A DNA stretch of 64,000 nucleotides from Peronospora farinosa (taxonomy: Eukaryota > Oomycota > Peronosporomycetes > Peronosporales > Peronosporaceae): positions 149,979 to 213,978 of the forward strand of contig CANTFK010000979.1 of NCBI GenBank assembly GCA_947646735.1, written 5' to 3'. The position numbers and the translations under genes are program-made. This document shows, piece after piece, positions 24,713 through 35,459 of this stretch (position 1 is its first letter; the number at the start of each line of letters is the position of its first letter). The notes beneath the pieces were generated by a model. It saw only the letters and a list, made by a program, of their open reading frames with translations. It did not search any database and was not told the origin of the DNA.

Positions 24713-25879
24713 GTTTGCTGGCTGTTAAGTTTACAATCTCCCTCTCTCTTTTTACACTCGCTCTCTTTGCTCGTTGATGTCCACGGAGCAAAAATACTTG
24801 TGAAGGGAGGAAGATACGCTTTGCCAATCACTTGGATAGCGTCGCACTTAACGAAACATTCTATGCGCGATGTACTGCTTGCAGTAGCGCCATGATGTTT
24901 GTCTACAAAAGAAATCAGTCGTAGTGACTGGCTACGGACCGTAGTACTTTGGTCAGAAGAGCGCAATTGCCAGCAAAGTGCGAAGAAATTATTTACGAGT
25001 TGCACTCTTGGCCGATGGTGTACCTTCTTCATGCAACAACTTGGTGGTCGGTGTCACTATAAGACACTGGAATACCCTTCGTTTGAAGGCATTTTCTCGA
25101 TGGCGACAGCTTTAGGACGTACATGGTACAGTGATACATGTGGGACAATACTCTATAGAGTACCGACGGATACAATTATCCCAGAAACATATAGGAATTC
25201 TTTTTTTGTAGAACGGATACTTCTTGGCAATGAAATTGATCATCTATAAAGTGTCGATAAGGTATCAACTTTTTACTTTAGAAAGGATACGCTTCTTGAA
25301 AGAATGAAAAGTCAAGACCGCGGTGGTGAGCTACACGATCACCAAGGACAAGTAGAGTCATGTTTTTCAGTTTTAAAATAATTAGCCGCATACATTTGAA
25401 GAGGTCGACGATACGTTAGGAGTAGACGCAGAGGTCTGTAATTTTCAAATGTGACTGACGTTAAAAGGACACGAACAAGAGTGTGGTGTGTGTGCTGAGC
25501 ATAGCATGACGTCACACACCTACTATAACTTGTTTAAAAAGATCATGGCACAAGTAGATTCACCACCGCTTTTCAAACGTCGACGATACGCTTTGCTCGT
25601 ACTACAAAGCTACTTCAGCCGTTCGGCTTCGTGCATGTCAGTCCACTTATTTCGCCAAACACGTGCACAACTTATACAGCCAAGCGCATCGATGAACTGT
25701 GTAAAAGAGAGTCGCTGCGAGTCGCTATACCATCCAATGCGAAGATGCGGCCTCTTGCAACAGGACTACTAGCAGGTCGATCTGTGGACACCAGCAAACC
25801 TCTTCAATGCCGTAGCACCACACCCAACGCCAAACCATCCCCCATAGTTCAGGCCTTCTCGCAAAAATAACGCTGCCCA

Positions 25880-26460
25880 GCAGCACGTGCAAATTTTGTA
25901 CTGACGTAGCTCCTGCTGCAGATTTCCAATGCGCTACACTTGCGTTCTCACCATCAATCTTGAGCTCTTAATGGTGAATGTGTTCTTTGAATTTCTCAGC
26001 AATGGATTCCAAGCCACTTAGCTCGTTCTGCAGCGCAATCTTAGGCGCTGGTCCCAAGATCCTCGATATTAGTAAACTTGTCATATTTCATAGCGAGGAA
26101 GGTATGGAAGAATTGAGCCCATCGCGCGACCTCGACTTGCATCAACATTCGTGCATAGGTGTCGATGTGTGCAGTTTTGCACTCACATCATCCTGCTGTA
26201 GTACTTTTTGCTGTACAACAAGTTGCTTGTTCTGTACGGCCGTGTCCAATGCGAGCTTATCCTCTGCAAGCTTTGAGTCTCAAGTTTTCGATCAGAACAT
26301 GCAGCTCTATCGTCTGCAGCTTTGTGGGAACTACTGCTAAGCGAGATTAATCTGAGAGAGCCCTTCAATGTATGACAATGCTCGGTGCTGCACTTGCTTT
26401 TTTTCAGCTTATGCAGCACGTTATGAGTCTCCTAATACCTGATTGTTTTCAGCAAATGCA
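25880..26460 (-). pseudogene. Decayed coiled-coil protein remnant
   Basis: Reading the minus strand and allowing frame changes gives coherent Gln/Lys/Leu-rich helical stretches: EKKQVQHRALSYIEGLSQ near 26400-26345, EDKLALDTAVQNKQLVVQQK near 26265-26205, a 33-codon open stretch at 26145-26042, and NELSGLESIAEKFKEH near 26025-25980. Stops and frameshifts separate them, so this cannot be an active gene as sequenced. The heptad-like composition suggests a long coiled-coil protein. I cannot name the family. Confidence 0.4.
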
Positions 26461-26494
26461 TCGCCAGAATCTGCAGAAATCTGATCGCGTTCTG

Positions 26495-26750
26495 CGAGCA
26501 TACCCATGGGTACCCACACCTAAGGGGGGGGTTTCGTACCCATTGCACCCACGTGACGTGGAGTACGCCATACCTACCCATACCCAGCATTTTGTCGATA
26601 TAGGCCAAGCTACCGACCGAGTTCTATCACCACATACTATAATTTTTTATTACCCACAATCCACCCATATATCCATGGGTATGTGTATATAAAGCCCACA
26701 TCCACCCATATACCCATGGGTATGGGTGAATAGTGAGGTATGGGTATTTT
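26495..26750. repeat. Block of palindromic CCATGGGTA repeats upstream of the BED gene
   Basis: Within about 250 bp the palindrome-like motif CCATGGGTA occurs at about 26505, 26673 and 26714. The last is a perfect 14-bp palindrome, ATACCCATGGGTAT, flanked by more ACCCATA/TATGGGT copies in both orientations and a run of seven or eight G near 26525. It could be a miniature transposon end or a foldback element. I see no clear target-site duplication. Confidence 0.5.
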
Positions 26751-26893
26751 CTGTCCGTAGCGATTCATTGAATCGCACCGCTTATTTGAATTTTATAATC
26801 TAGAAAATGGCTTCAGAGTCACGTCAATATTAAGAAAAAATCTAGCGCGTCAGACGGACTGTCCAGTTTGACTTACACTATAAGTTGAAGACA

Positions 26894-29815
26894 ATGGGCC
26901 GTGGTTGCTCGTTAAATGAATGGACGCACTTTCAAAAGCTATCAGAAGAAGGACGTGTATCCAACTCATCCTATTGGTACGTATTATGTCGCCACTGCGT
27001 CACAGGATTTGAGCAGAAACAGCTCTTGAATGCGCCCGTTAAACTTACAGGACGACGCTCCGCCATGCGTGCACATCTTAAGTCTTGCCCAATGTATGCT
27101 CATCAGTATAAGATTGAACAAATTGCATTGGAAAAGAAAAGTACGACTCAATCTACTGATGACGGGGTGTCAGCGGGTGAAAAATGCAAGCGCAAGATCA
27201 AGAGGAAGAGCGATGAAGGACGTAACAAGAAGCACTGTATGATGGAAGAATGGGCGCATTTTAACCGTTTAGAGGACGAAGGATACATTGGCAGGTCAAA
27301 TTTCTATTACGCCACGTGCAAATACTGTGAGAAAGTATATGACGAAGCATCTGAGGATCAGAAACCGCTGCTTGTGCCGGAAAAACTAGTCGGCAGACGT
27401 GAAAAAATGAGGAAACATCTCTCATTATGTCGACATTTTAAAGCAGAACTGCCGTCGCTGGAGCGTAGATGGTACCAGCGTAGCAATATTATCCCACGTG
27501 GCACTACGGTGGCCGCAGGAGCACTGGCAGTAACGCACATGTCGTCTGCTGAGTCCATTGTCGCTACTACTTTTAATAACGGCTCGTCACGACTGGCGCT
27601 GGATGAGTGGCATTACTTTACGCGTCTTGAGCGCAAGAAAGGCAGCGCGTACTATTATGCGCGTTGCAATTTTTGCCAGCAAGCGTATGAAAAAGCGCCC
27701 GATAGCATGAAGACATCAATGAAACCGGCCATTATCATAGGGCGCAAGGGCAATATGCAGACACACTTGGCCAAGTGTCTGCACATGCCCAAGGAACCTT
27801 CGGCAATTGCAAAGGTTTACGAAACCGGATATAGCACAAAGCTCGGCGATGGAGCAAGTGCGGCACCAAAGCTGGACACGACCGTATTGCCAGAACCCAA
27901 GCGTACCAAACTCGACGTGGATAATGAATCGTCGTTGCCTTCTCCCGATGAAACCTCGGTGCACCGCGCGCTGATGCGCATTATTATTGAGCACCACTTG
28001 CCGTTTGAGTGGGTAGAAAGTGATAGTGTCAAGCATTTGTTCTGCGCACTGGTTCCTGTAACTGGAGCCACTGGCTTGGCTCTTTTGCCGAGCACAACTG
28101 ACTTACGGACGCACATTCTGGACAAAATTCACACTGCAACGCTTTTCAGTGAACTTACAAAGTTGCAAAATCGCATTCCACTCGAGCTAGGCACGTCTGC
28201 ATTCTCCAACAATGCCGTCGACACCTTGTCTGATGCGTCACTTGGGTCGTGGCCCGTAATGCTGCACTGCAACTTTTCAATCGCCCAGCAACTTGGAAGC
28301 ATGCAGGTACTAGCGATCAACGGAGTTTTAACGAATGGGAAGGCAATCGTGCCACTTTCGTTCATCCGAGCACAAAAATCAGAAGCAGCTGTGGAGGCTG
28401 CACTAGCGCACAATCATGGACTGGAAGTCGCGAGATGGTTGGATGAACACATTCGACTTTGTGTTTCGACGACTAAATTGGCTCTCTCAGCGGTAGTGCT
28501 GCCGTACAACTCGATTACTCAGCGTGCCGTGGGTATTCTGCGCTCACCAAAACACTGGCCTCAAGTTGTCTTCCTACCTGATATAGAGAGTATGCTGCAG
28601 TTTCCATTGCTTAAGCTACTGGCGACACCAGAGACGTTTGCAGTCGTATCCTCGCTTATCGAGATATGGCAGTTGGAGTCCGTTCGCACTTGTATGTTGG
28701 AGCGGCTGTCGGAAATGGACAGTGACGCTCATGCAAGCCCCTTTCGTGATTGGGAGTCATGTGCTACGCTTATGCAGGTGTTGCTCGACCATAAAAGTTC
28801 CAGTGCTAGTACGAAAAGAGGAGTGGCGACTGCTAAAAGGTTGGTGGAGAATGCATTCAACCACTCTTTACTGGAGCGTGTGTGTAATTTGCTTCACGCC
28901 TTTATGAAAGTCTTTTGCAGCTGTCGAACTGGATTGACGCTCTCAGAAGCGATGGTGCAATTGAGTGTATTGTTTACCGCCGCCAAAGGCTTCACCACAG
29001 TCCAGCTCGCGTTGGAGATGGTATGGAAGCAAATGGAGCAACCTCTCTACGTATTGGCCTATGTGCTGAACCCACGCTTTCGGCTTCGCGACATTAACAG
29101 CACTGCGATCACTAAGCTTAGCACCTTGAGTGATCTCAGCGTGTCGTATTTTATGTCCATTTTCGGGCGCAAACCAAACTCACTGCGAGGAGAGGTGACA
29201 GCATATTTGCACGAGTCGCAGCGCGTATTCACGACCGACTTTATTGCCGAGTTCCCTGTCGTAGATGATTACTTCTGCTACTTGAGTGACAACTATCCGT
29301 CGCTGTCCATGCTGATGAAAGTGCTGTGCTCCTTTTCTTCAAGCTCTATAGCGAGTCGCACCATACATTCAACACTACAGAATGGCCCCGTCAGTGGTAT
29401 GTACACTAACGACGAGCAACTAAAACTCGATTACCTACGCGACCGATGGGGAATTGTACCTACTGCTTCTTTGGAGCCGAAAAGTCGAGCTGCCGTACGC
29501 GACAGCCATAGTGGTGCAGCTATATTGAATGCTGACGTCGTCGTGGATGAGTGGAAGAAGGTATTAGAATCCAAGCTCCACGGACAAGGCGTGGATCTTT
29601 CCCTGCTGGTTGACAAAGTTAATGGCGTGGATGACTCCGATAGAACCGTTGATGTCACTAGGCATGGAGACAGTGATACAATAGAAGAGGTTAATGGACC
29701 CAGGCTGCCTTTAATGGAGCTTGACAGTGAGCTGACGTTTCCATCAGTCAGTGTGCACACCGAGTTTTCCACGAAAGTGCCTCTCAAGGAATTGTTTAAA
29801 ACTGGATGTAGCTGA
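26894..29815 (+). CDS. Triple BED zinc-finger, hAT-transposase-derived protein
   Basis: The first ATG is at 26894 (an in-frame TTG lies 9 bases earlier); the protein is 973 aa and single-exon. Three BED-type zinc fingers are visible: C32/C35/H61/C65, C142/C145/H175/C179 and C258/C261/H291/C295, each preceded by an aromatic EW.hF-type segment and followed by GR....hL. Residues about 355-830 resemble the hAT transposase body in order: a helical FEWVESDSVKHLF segment, LAYVLNPRFRL (compare the family's DPRFK), and a C-terminal NYPSLSMLMKVL followed by SSSSIASR, in the position of the hAT dimerisation motif. I cannot find the catalytic D/D/E set with confidence, and no terminal inverted repeats were seen nearby. 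A domesticated, DNA-binding hAT derivative is likely. The alternative is a transposase of an immobile copy. Expected location: nucleus. Confidence 0.8.
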   Translation: MGRGCSLNEWTHFQKLSEEGRVSNSSYWYVLCRHCVTGFEQKQLLNAPVKLTGRRSAMRAHLKSCPMYAHQYKIEQIALEKKSTTQSTDDGVSAGEKCKRKIKRKSDEGRNKKHCMMEEWAHFNRLEDEGYIGRSNFYYATCKYCEKVYDEASEDQKPLLVPEKLVGRREKMRKHLSLCRHFKAELPSLERRWYQRSNIIPRGTTVAAGALAVTHMSSAESIVATTFNNGSSRLALDEWHYFTRLERKKGSAYYYARCNFCQQAYEKAPDSMKTSMKPAIIIGRKGNMQTHLAKCLHMPKEPSAIAKVYETGYSTKLGDGASAAPKLDTTVLPEPKRTKLDVDNESSLPSPDETSVHRALMRIIIEHHLPFEWVESDSVKHLFCALVPVTGATGLALLPSTTDLRTHILDKIHTATLFSELTKLQNRIPLELGTSAFSNNAVDTLSDASLGSWPVMLHCNFSIAQQLGSMQVLAINGVLTNGKAIVPLSFIRAQKSEAAVEAALAHNHGLEVARWLDEHIRLCVSTTKLALSAVVLPYNSITQRAVGILRSPKHWPQVVFLPDIESMLQFPLLKLLATPETFAVVSSLIEIWQLESVRTCMLERLSEMDSDAHASPFRDWESCATLMQVLLDHKSSSASTKRGVATAKRLVENAFNHSLLERVCNLLHAFMKVFCSCRTGLTLSEAMVQLSVLFTAAKGFTTVQLALEMVWKQMEQPLYVLAYVLNPRFRLRDINSTAITKLSTLSDLSVSYFMSIFGRKPNSLRGEVTAYLHESQRVFTTDFIAEFPVVDDYFCYLSDNYPSLSMLMKVLCSFSSSSIASRTIHSTLQNGPVSGMYTNDEQLKLDYLRDRWGIVPTASLEPKSRAAVRDSHSGAAILNADVVVDEWKKVLESKLHGQGVDLSLLVDKVNGVDDSDRTVDVTRHGDSDTIEEVNGPRLPLMELDSELTFPSVSVHTEFSTKVPLKELFKTGCS

Positions 29816-30554
29816 ATTGCAGAGCGTATGATGACAAGCAAAATTTCGCTCAGTGCGCGGCGACAAACTGTTTGTTAATCACCATTAACCCCGGTACTAC
29901 TGAAAAGCCAGATGAAATCCCCTCCTGTGGCAGTGGTCATCTCACTGACATGCAGGCGAGGTCTTGCCTTCGCAAAGTCCAAACCCCGTGATAACCACCG
30001 TGTCACCGTCCTGCAGGAATTATCGGGTGATGTCACAGTCTCCCAACGCTATGTCGCGGGACCCTTGCCAGCTCAACTCCAACATTGAAATAAAGCTTTC
30101 ATCCGTACTCTTACTGGTGGAACCGCTACCCAAGAGGTCTCCAGGCTGCATGTTGCACCCCGTAACAGTGTGATGAACAAGCTGTTGCTCATGTTCCAGT
30201 ACATGTTCCGGAAGCTGCTCTTCGTCACGGTGTAAGTTTGATGGGAACCCGATGGGAACCCTACGGCTTTACTGCGACCTGTACAAATTACAGACAGTCG
30301 TTGTCAATGGATATGCATAGCATTCCAGTAAAAAGTATCATTCGTCTCGCGACATACGTTCAAGGAAGAAGGCGTGAGAAATACTAGCAAGGGAACGTAC
30401 ATCATGGAAATCCAAACAGCAAATGCGTCTCATCCTGTCGAAACAATTTGATCACCCGTTGAAGCATGATACGCCACTAAAGTAATCAATTTGCTTCATA
30501 AGCAAAGCTATGAGAAGCCTATCGTGACAAGCATGGTATTTGATATAAGTACAT
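29816..30554. other. 0.74 kb without a gene
   Basis: This lies between the convergent ends of the BED-finger gene (+) and the IST1 gene (-), so it should contain both 3' ends. Only short open frames with frequent stops are present, and I see no RNA gene or repeat of note. Confidence 0.5.
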
Positions 30555-31825
30555 TTAAAATGTAAACGAAGTATTATCCTGGTCATGGCGGTCTTGGCGC
30601 TTGCGAAGTCGCTCGAAGCGTGCTGTAAGCTCGTCAAAATCTGGGATGCCTTCGTTCCTTGCTGGGGCTGAGCCTGGAGCTGGACCTGACGAAGCCGCGG
30701 CGGCAGAAGAAGAAAGGCGCTCATTTGGCAATGCTGGTGCCGGTTGTATCGGTTCTGCAAGAACGTCATCGGACTGCTGTACCGAAAGTGGCTGCGACGT
30801 CGTTGTAGAGTAATAGTGCGTTGGCTGGTTCGTGTACGTGTTCACTGTCCGCCGTGACAGGGACGTCTGAAGCGGTGCCGGGGCAGCAGCAGCTTCCATG
30901 CTAGTATGGTCAGAAGGAGCTTTTGGCAAGTGAGACAGGCTAGCGCCAGGTGGAGGGGCCTGCATGCATTGCAAAACAATCCCGTTAGCCCGTTTATGAC
31001 GCAAGTTTACACTTTCAAGGGGTCATAACAGTATGCAGATAACCTTACTGATGCGTAGAGTGCAGCAAAGTCTGGTCCAGAGACACCGGCATTCATGACA
31101 GTGGTACCAGTTGGTGCCGGAATCGGTGCCAGTGGGTCCACCACCTGTACTTCGTCGGGTTCCCAGTCCACCTTAAATTCTTTGGCAATCTCCTGCATAT
31201 AACTAATCACAAGAAATGCACTCGGCGGATGCACACTGAGTTTCTGGATCACGCGTTCATTCACGCATTTGTCCACATTGCGGATAGCTGCAGCCTCAAA
31301 ATCTCGTCCGTATTTTTTGGTAAGCTGCTTCTTGACCTCCAGCAGCTCCGGGATCTCCGTACGACTTGCCGACCAGATCAGCGTGCATACAGCTTCACGC
31401 ATGTCGTACGGACAGTCAGGCTCTGTCTTGAGCAGGTTCTACCAAAACAATAGCAATAACATTAGTTCTCTGCGGCCATCCATCAGTTAACGACAGCAAT
31501 CGAACACACCGCTCGCTCGGCCAAAAGTTCACACAAGAGCTCCAAAATTTCGTAACCTTCCATTGTAAAATCATCACGAATAATTCCTTCCACCTGATAA
31601 AACCAGTATAAAAACACGTAAAAACGACGCAAAAAAAACAGAGCTCAAAGTCTCAATCGCACTCACTCGAATACGCGCTTTCTCCTCTTTTCCATCACCA
31701 AGTAACCGCGCGACTTCACGTCGCTGTGCTACTGCTGCATTTGCCTTCTTGTTCTTAACAATGCCAATACGATGCACCGCCATCTTAAGATTAGGCTTGA
31801 GTTTGTTCACATTAAACCCAAACAT
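30555..31825 (-). CDS. IST1: IST1-like ESCRT-III-associated protein (four exons)
   Basis: The exons, read on the minus strand, are 31825-31667, 31593-31510, 31438-31049 and 30959-30555. Introns are 73, 71 and 89 bp, all GT-AG and phase 0. The joined protein is 345 aa. The start MFGFNVNKLKPNLKMA, followed by a helical Lys/Arg-rich stretch (VAQRREVARLL), is typical of the IST1 N-terminus. KTEPDCPYDMREAV and KYGRDFEAAAIRN belong to the conserved IST1 helical core. The middle-to-C-terminal part is Ala/Pro/Ser rich and disordered, and ends with PDFDELTARFERLRKR, a good MIT-interacting motif of the kind that binds Vps4 and related MIT proteins. Known role of the family: regulating Vps4 and ESCRT-III in endosomal sorting and membrane scission. 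Length and domain order are normal. Exon joints are by eye, but all keep frame and join coherent family sequence. Confidence 0.9.
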
Positions 31826-31977
31826 GCTCGTCTTTATGATGTTAAAACGTCGTTAATTCTTAACATTGCATCTCATTGGACAAAAATAAACATATACGAT
31901 AATTCTGCAAAATGAATTGGCAACACTTCCATGTTACAGTTACAGTTACATACGGTCCTTGTCCATGTACGTTATAG

Positions 31978-32667
31978 TTAAACGGGTTTAACATTAGGGC
32001 AATAATTTGCTCCGACTTGCCTCGTACGTTCTGCCATCCATAACGTTGATAGCTTATGTATGTTGACACTTCTCCACTGACTGCTCCTCAATCTTCCCAC
32101 GACACGGGCTTCTTTCGCCCAGTGTACGTCCTTCTCGTAACGGTATTGCTCAACGACACGTTCGACTCGGACGCACCCGAAATTAAGAAGAAAATCTGTC
32201 GAGCTTGTGTCACTCACACGGCGCATGGCTTCTTCAGCCGCAGCCTTCCTTCGACTACGAAGAAATCGTCTCTTGTGCTTGGTCGGGGTCGCAGCAATGT
32301 CGTCATAGCTGCCGCTGGAAACCGAGTCGCTCAAGCTGCTTGAGCCACTACGTTCCAACTGGTGCTGCTCAGCCACCTCACGTGGCTCAACGTAAACGAG
32401 ATGAGGATCAAACAGGCTTTCGACGGCTTTCCTGGATGAAGGCGTGAGGCTTTTGCTACTGCTGCTTCTGTTGCTAGAGCGCAGGGATGTCACGTCGTCC
32501 TTATTGTTGTTGCTCCAGTATTTCTTGTATAACACGCGAAAGTAATACCAGCCCGTGATCGTCGCGTACGAGAACCAGATAAAAGCATGCTTTCGTAGGG
32601 TAGCGCTGCTAGTGAGGGCCATCATCAAGGCCACAAGCAGTAGCAACAGCCACAGCAACGCTGGCAT
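31978..32667 (-). CDS. Small membrane protein of unknown function
   Basis: The ATG is at 32667 and the protein is 229 aa. Residues 3-21 are almost entirely hydrophobic (Leu/Ala/Met) and 27-46 form a second hydrophobic, aromatic stretch, followed by KKYW. This suggests a hairpin or signal-anchored membrane protein. The rest is Ser-rich and basic, with KHKRRFLRSRRKAAAEEAMRR near residues 130-150. The last 40 residues have less protein-like composition, so a 3' intron could have been missed. It lies 152 bp upstream of the IST1 gene on the same strand. I do not recognise a family. Confidence 0.55.
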   Translation of the reverse strand: MPALLWLLLLLVALMMALTSSATLRKHAFIWFSYATITGWYYFRVLYKKYWSNNNKDDVTSLRSSNRSSSSKSLTPSSRKAVESLFDPHLVYVEPREVAEQHQLERSGSSSLSDSVSSGSYDDIAATPTKHKRRFLRSRRKAAAEEAMRRVSDTSSTDFLLNFGCVRVERVVEQYRYEKDVHWAKEARVVGRLRSSQWRSVNIHKLSTLWMAERTRQVGANYCPNVKPV

Positions 32668-33837
32668 TGTCTTACACTTGGAAGTGTCAATTAAACTTGT
32701 TTTTTGTATTTTAGCTTTTTCTAGACTGCCACTTGTGGAAATTGTGTCGCAAATTGGTGCATTAGGTAACGTATACGATTTTTATATGATAAAGTATTGA
32801 GGGTTGCCGAATGTAACCGAGAGACTTTTTTTTCAGCCAGCGCCATGAGGTCGTCCCAAGGGCTGGAATACCTGTTACCGTCGTATGGTGGTAATAAAGA
32901 GACTATTCGGCCTATATGACTGGTGATATGCTAGTTTGTAGCTTTGGTAGAATGCAAAAAAGCCTAACAATTATGAGCGTGCACACTGGATTTAGACGGT
33001 CTATCCCAAGCGATTACACAATTGGACAATAACTGTGTGTTGCACCAGCACTATCACCTTCGTAGCAAGTCTGCAGCAGGCAAGCAAGCAAAAAGCAAAG
33101 AGGTGAAGCTACGTAGGCCCGTCAAGCTTCTGGAAGTGAACTGTTATCGTAGGACTGAGGGGAACTAGTCGCATGTTGTATCTAACAAGCTCAATTGTAC
33201 GAAACTGAGACGGGGGGCAGGCATCATGAAGGATGGAGATAACAATGATACTGACAGTGAAGACAAAGCTACAGGTGGAGCCTTAAGACTCAAAACTTCG
33301 ACTCGGTGATGCTGACATCTGGTGAGAAGACTTAAATGCAAAAGAATTTGCGGTGTGTACTAAGGAAGCGAAGACACGACTGTGGATGCTACGAACGATA
33401 CCGAGACAGGAATTCAACTAGGAAGTTGCAATAAAATTATGCGAGTCTGAGCTCATGTGCCACAGCAACTTTGGCACTAGCCGAAATAAACGCGGTGCAC
33501 GCGGACATCACCAAGCGGCTAATCAGTGGAGTAAACGTAGAGCGTTTAGTTTGTATGGAGGCTTCGATACGATGTCCAAGAGGTTTACATTCTAGCGCAA
33601 AGAGCATGCGTACGAGTACTATACGAGCAGAACCACATGGAGGAGGTGCGGTAGCCTCCTTCAGTGTTGCTTCGCAAAGTGGAGGAACAGAATAAGGGAG
33701 CATTGCACAAGATTAAGACATTGAAAGCTGTCATCGTGAAAAATGAGAAGACACATGAGCATCTTTCCTGTGTGTTAGTGGTCTCTGCTTGAGGCTCGGT
33801 CAGCTCCCTTAGTCTATCCTATCCTGCATATACTCTA
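32668..33837. other. 1.17 kb without a recognisable gene
   Basis: Only short open frames are present. A minus-strand frame of 88 codons at 33437-33703 has no family resemblance and no upstream context, so I do not call it. The stretch should include the promoter of the membrane-protein gene and the 3' end of the methyltransferase gene. Confidence 0.5.
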
Positions 33838-34668
33838 TCATTCCGCCTTACTGCACTTCGTTGTCAGCTCCTTGTTATCTGCTTGCCGTTTTCGCTTACC
33901 CAATCGCTCTTTCACTTCTGGCATGTCTTGCTCGCGTCGTCGAACACTCTTAGGAATCCACACGTCGTACGTTTTGCGACGCAAGTCGTCAAGTGGACGG
34001 ATTGGTACTCGACCCGAAATCCACGGTTCGGCCTGAAGTACTTGCGTCGGATTGCTCACCAGCTGAGGATGCCATTGCTTACGAATCTGCTGCTTCTCGT
34101 GCTCATCGAGATCTCCACGCACCTGTGGAAACCAGTCCAATAGCCGCTGAAGTACCAGCGCTGTGGCCACCGACAGGTTGAGGCTCTCGCTGAAGCCAAA
34201 GAGCGGCAAATATACTCGTCGGTGCGCCGCTTGCAGCATCTCGGCACTCACCCCATCCGTTTCACGTCCAATGACAAGTGCCAAGCGCGCAGGCAGTTCA
34301 CTGGGCTTGTCGTCCATTGCGAGCGGCTCCGCTTGCGGTGACAGGTCGGTGGCCCAGACGGTCGTCTCGCTCACTCTTAGTGCCTCTAGACAGGCTGCAA
34401 TGGTCGGGAATTCGCGTATCGTGAGCCACACGGCGCAGTTCTTGGTGATCTTCTTACCGCTGCTCTTCTTGTGCGTCTTAAGCTGCTTGTCATTGGCAGT
34501 GATAAGCCACACGTGCTGGATACCCAGTGCCTCGGCAGTCCGCAGCACGGCTTGATGGTTGTGTGAGTCCATACATTGCTCCAGCACCAGAATGATGCGG
34601 CTCGTGCGATGGCGTAGCACCGTCTCCGCTCGTCGCAGACGTTCAGGAGCCTCAATTAAGGTGTCCAT
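33838..34668 (-). CDS. SpoU/TrmH-type RNA 2'-O-ribose methyltransferase
   Basis: The ATG is at 34668; 276 aa, single exon. The three SPOUT signature motifs are all visible. Motif 1 is HNHQAVLRTAEALGI (residues 36-50), with Arg43 at the position of the catalytic Arg of bacterial TrmH. Motif 2 is LALVIGRETDGVS (129-141), with Gly134 and Glu136. Motif 3 is VYLPLFGFSESLNLSVATAL (152-171), the knotted SAM-binding loop with SLN. The order and spacing match TrmH (tRNA Gm18 methyltransferase), which uses S-adenosylmethionine. Residues 235-276 form a Lys/Arg-rich tail that could aid RNA binding or direct the protein to nucleus or nucleolus. Substrate (tRNA Gm18 or another RNA) cannot be decided from sequence. 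No leader typical of mitochondrial import is obvious. The reading frame is intact. Confidence 0.88.
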   Translation of the reverse strand: MDTLIEAPERLRRAETVLRHRTSRIILVLEQCMDSHNHQAVLRTAEALGIQHVWLITANDKQLKTHKKSSGKKITKNCAVWLTIREFPTIAACLEALRVSETTVWATDLSPQAEPLAMDDKPSELPARLALVIGRETDGVSAEMLQAAHRRVYLPLFGFSESLNLSVATALVLQRLLDWFPQVRGDLDEHEKQQIRKQWHPQLVSNPTQVLQAEPWISGRVPIRPLDDLRRKTYDVWIPKSVRRREQDMPEVKERLGKRKRQADNKELTTKCSKAE

Positions 34669-35459
34669 TAGCGTGGTTGGTCTCCGATGTTCACGTTTCT
34701 GGCCAACTAGTTGCGTGAATAGCGAAGATTTGGCTTAGTTTGCACTACCCGCCCAAGTGATTCCTGAATATGAGAACAGCCACTCTGGCTGCAATGAAGA
34801 TGAGGTGACGTGGCACGTCGCCGTATCTTGCTCACGATGCAGCAACTTAGAAGGAGAATCGGTTGCGACTGTAGACTGCTGCTCGTGGCATGAGTGCTGT
34901 CCTTCTTCAACAGCAGCAACCTTGTTATTATTAATCATATCTCTACGATGAGAAGCAAACGATGGAAGTGCTGCATGGCCCCCGTACCCATGTAGTTAAC
35001 TTCGATGGGAGGTCTGTAGGACGCGCACGTAGTCGACAGAGGGATCCAGAGACTTGATGGCGACGGAGGCTGCAATTTTTCACGTTAGCGTCTAGAACGG
35101 CGTCTTGTCGGGAACAGTACAGATAGCAAAAGTACCAGAATCTGCTGAACGAGGACCAGAGAAAGATGGCAACGTTCTCGGTTGAAGCTTTGCTGGTTTG
35201 ACTGCAGCCGGCCAAGTCTTTTCGTCTTTCAGTGCTACTCGTTCCTTGCAGTAATGCACAACTGCAGCTGTGTACTGAGCCTCTGGGCATCTTACGCCAG
35301 TGGCAACCCAGCGCAAAAAGTGAACCTCAGCAGACTTCGGATAGTGCGATGTGTACGCAGGGGCTTCTGGGCAGGAATTCTATTGCTACCAGAGCTCGGA
35401 GTCACACTCAATCGTTTGCGCACCGAAATGGAGACCTTATTGCTGCAATACCAGGGATG

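Larger units (their letters stand above)
24713..26893. other. 2.2 kb between divergent genes, no intact gene
   Basis: This stretch separates the divergently transcribed giant repeat gene and the BED-finger gene, so both promoters should lie here. Apart from the coiled-coil remnant and the TACCCATGGGTA block listed separately, I see only short open frames with frequent stops. A stretch near 25630-25870 has weakly protein-like codon content (+ strand) but no recognisable family. Confidence 0.5.

Noticed and set aside
33437..33703. 88-codon minus-strand frame
   Set aside because: No family resemblance and no supporting context; expected by chance at this length.
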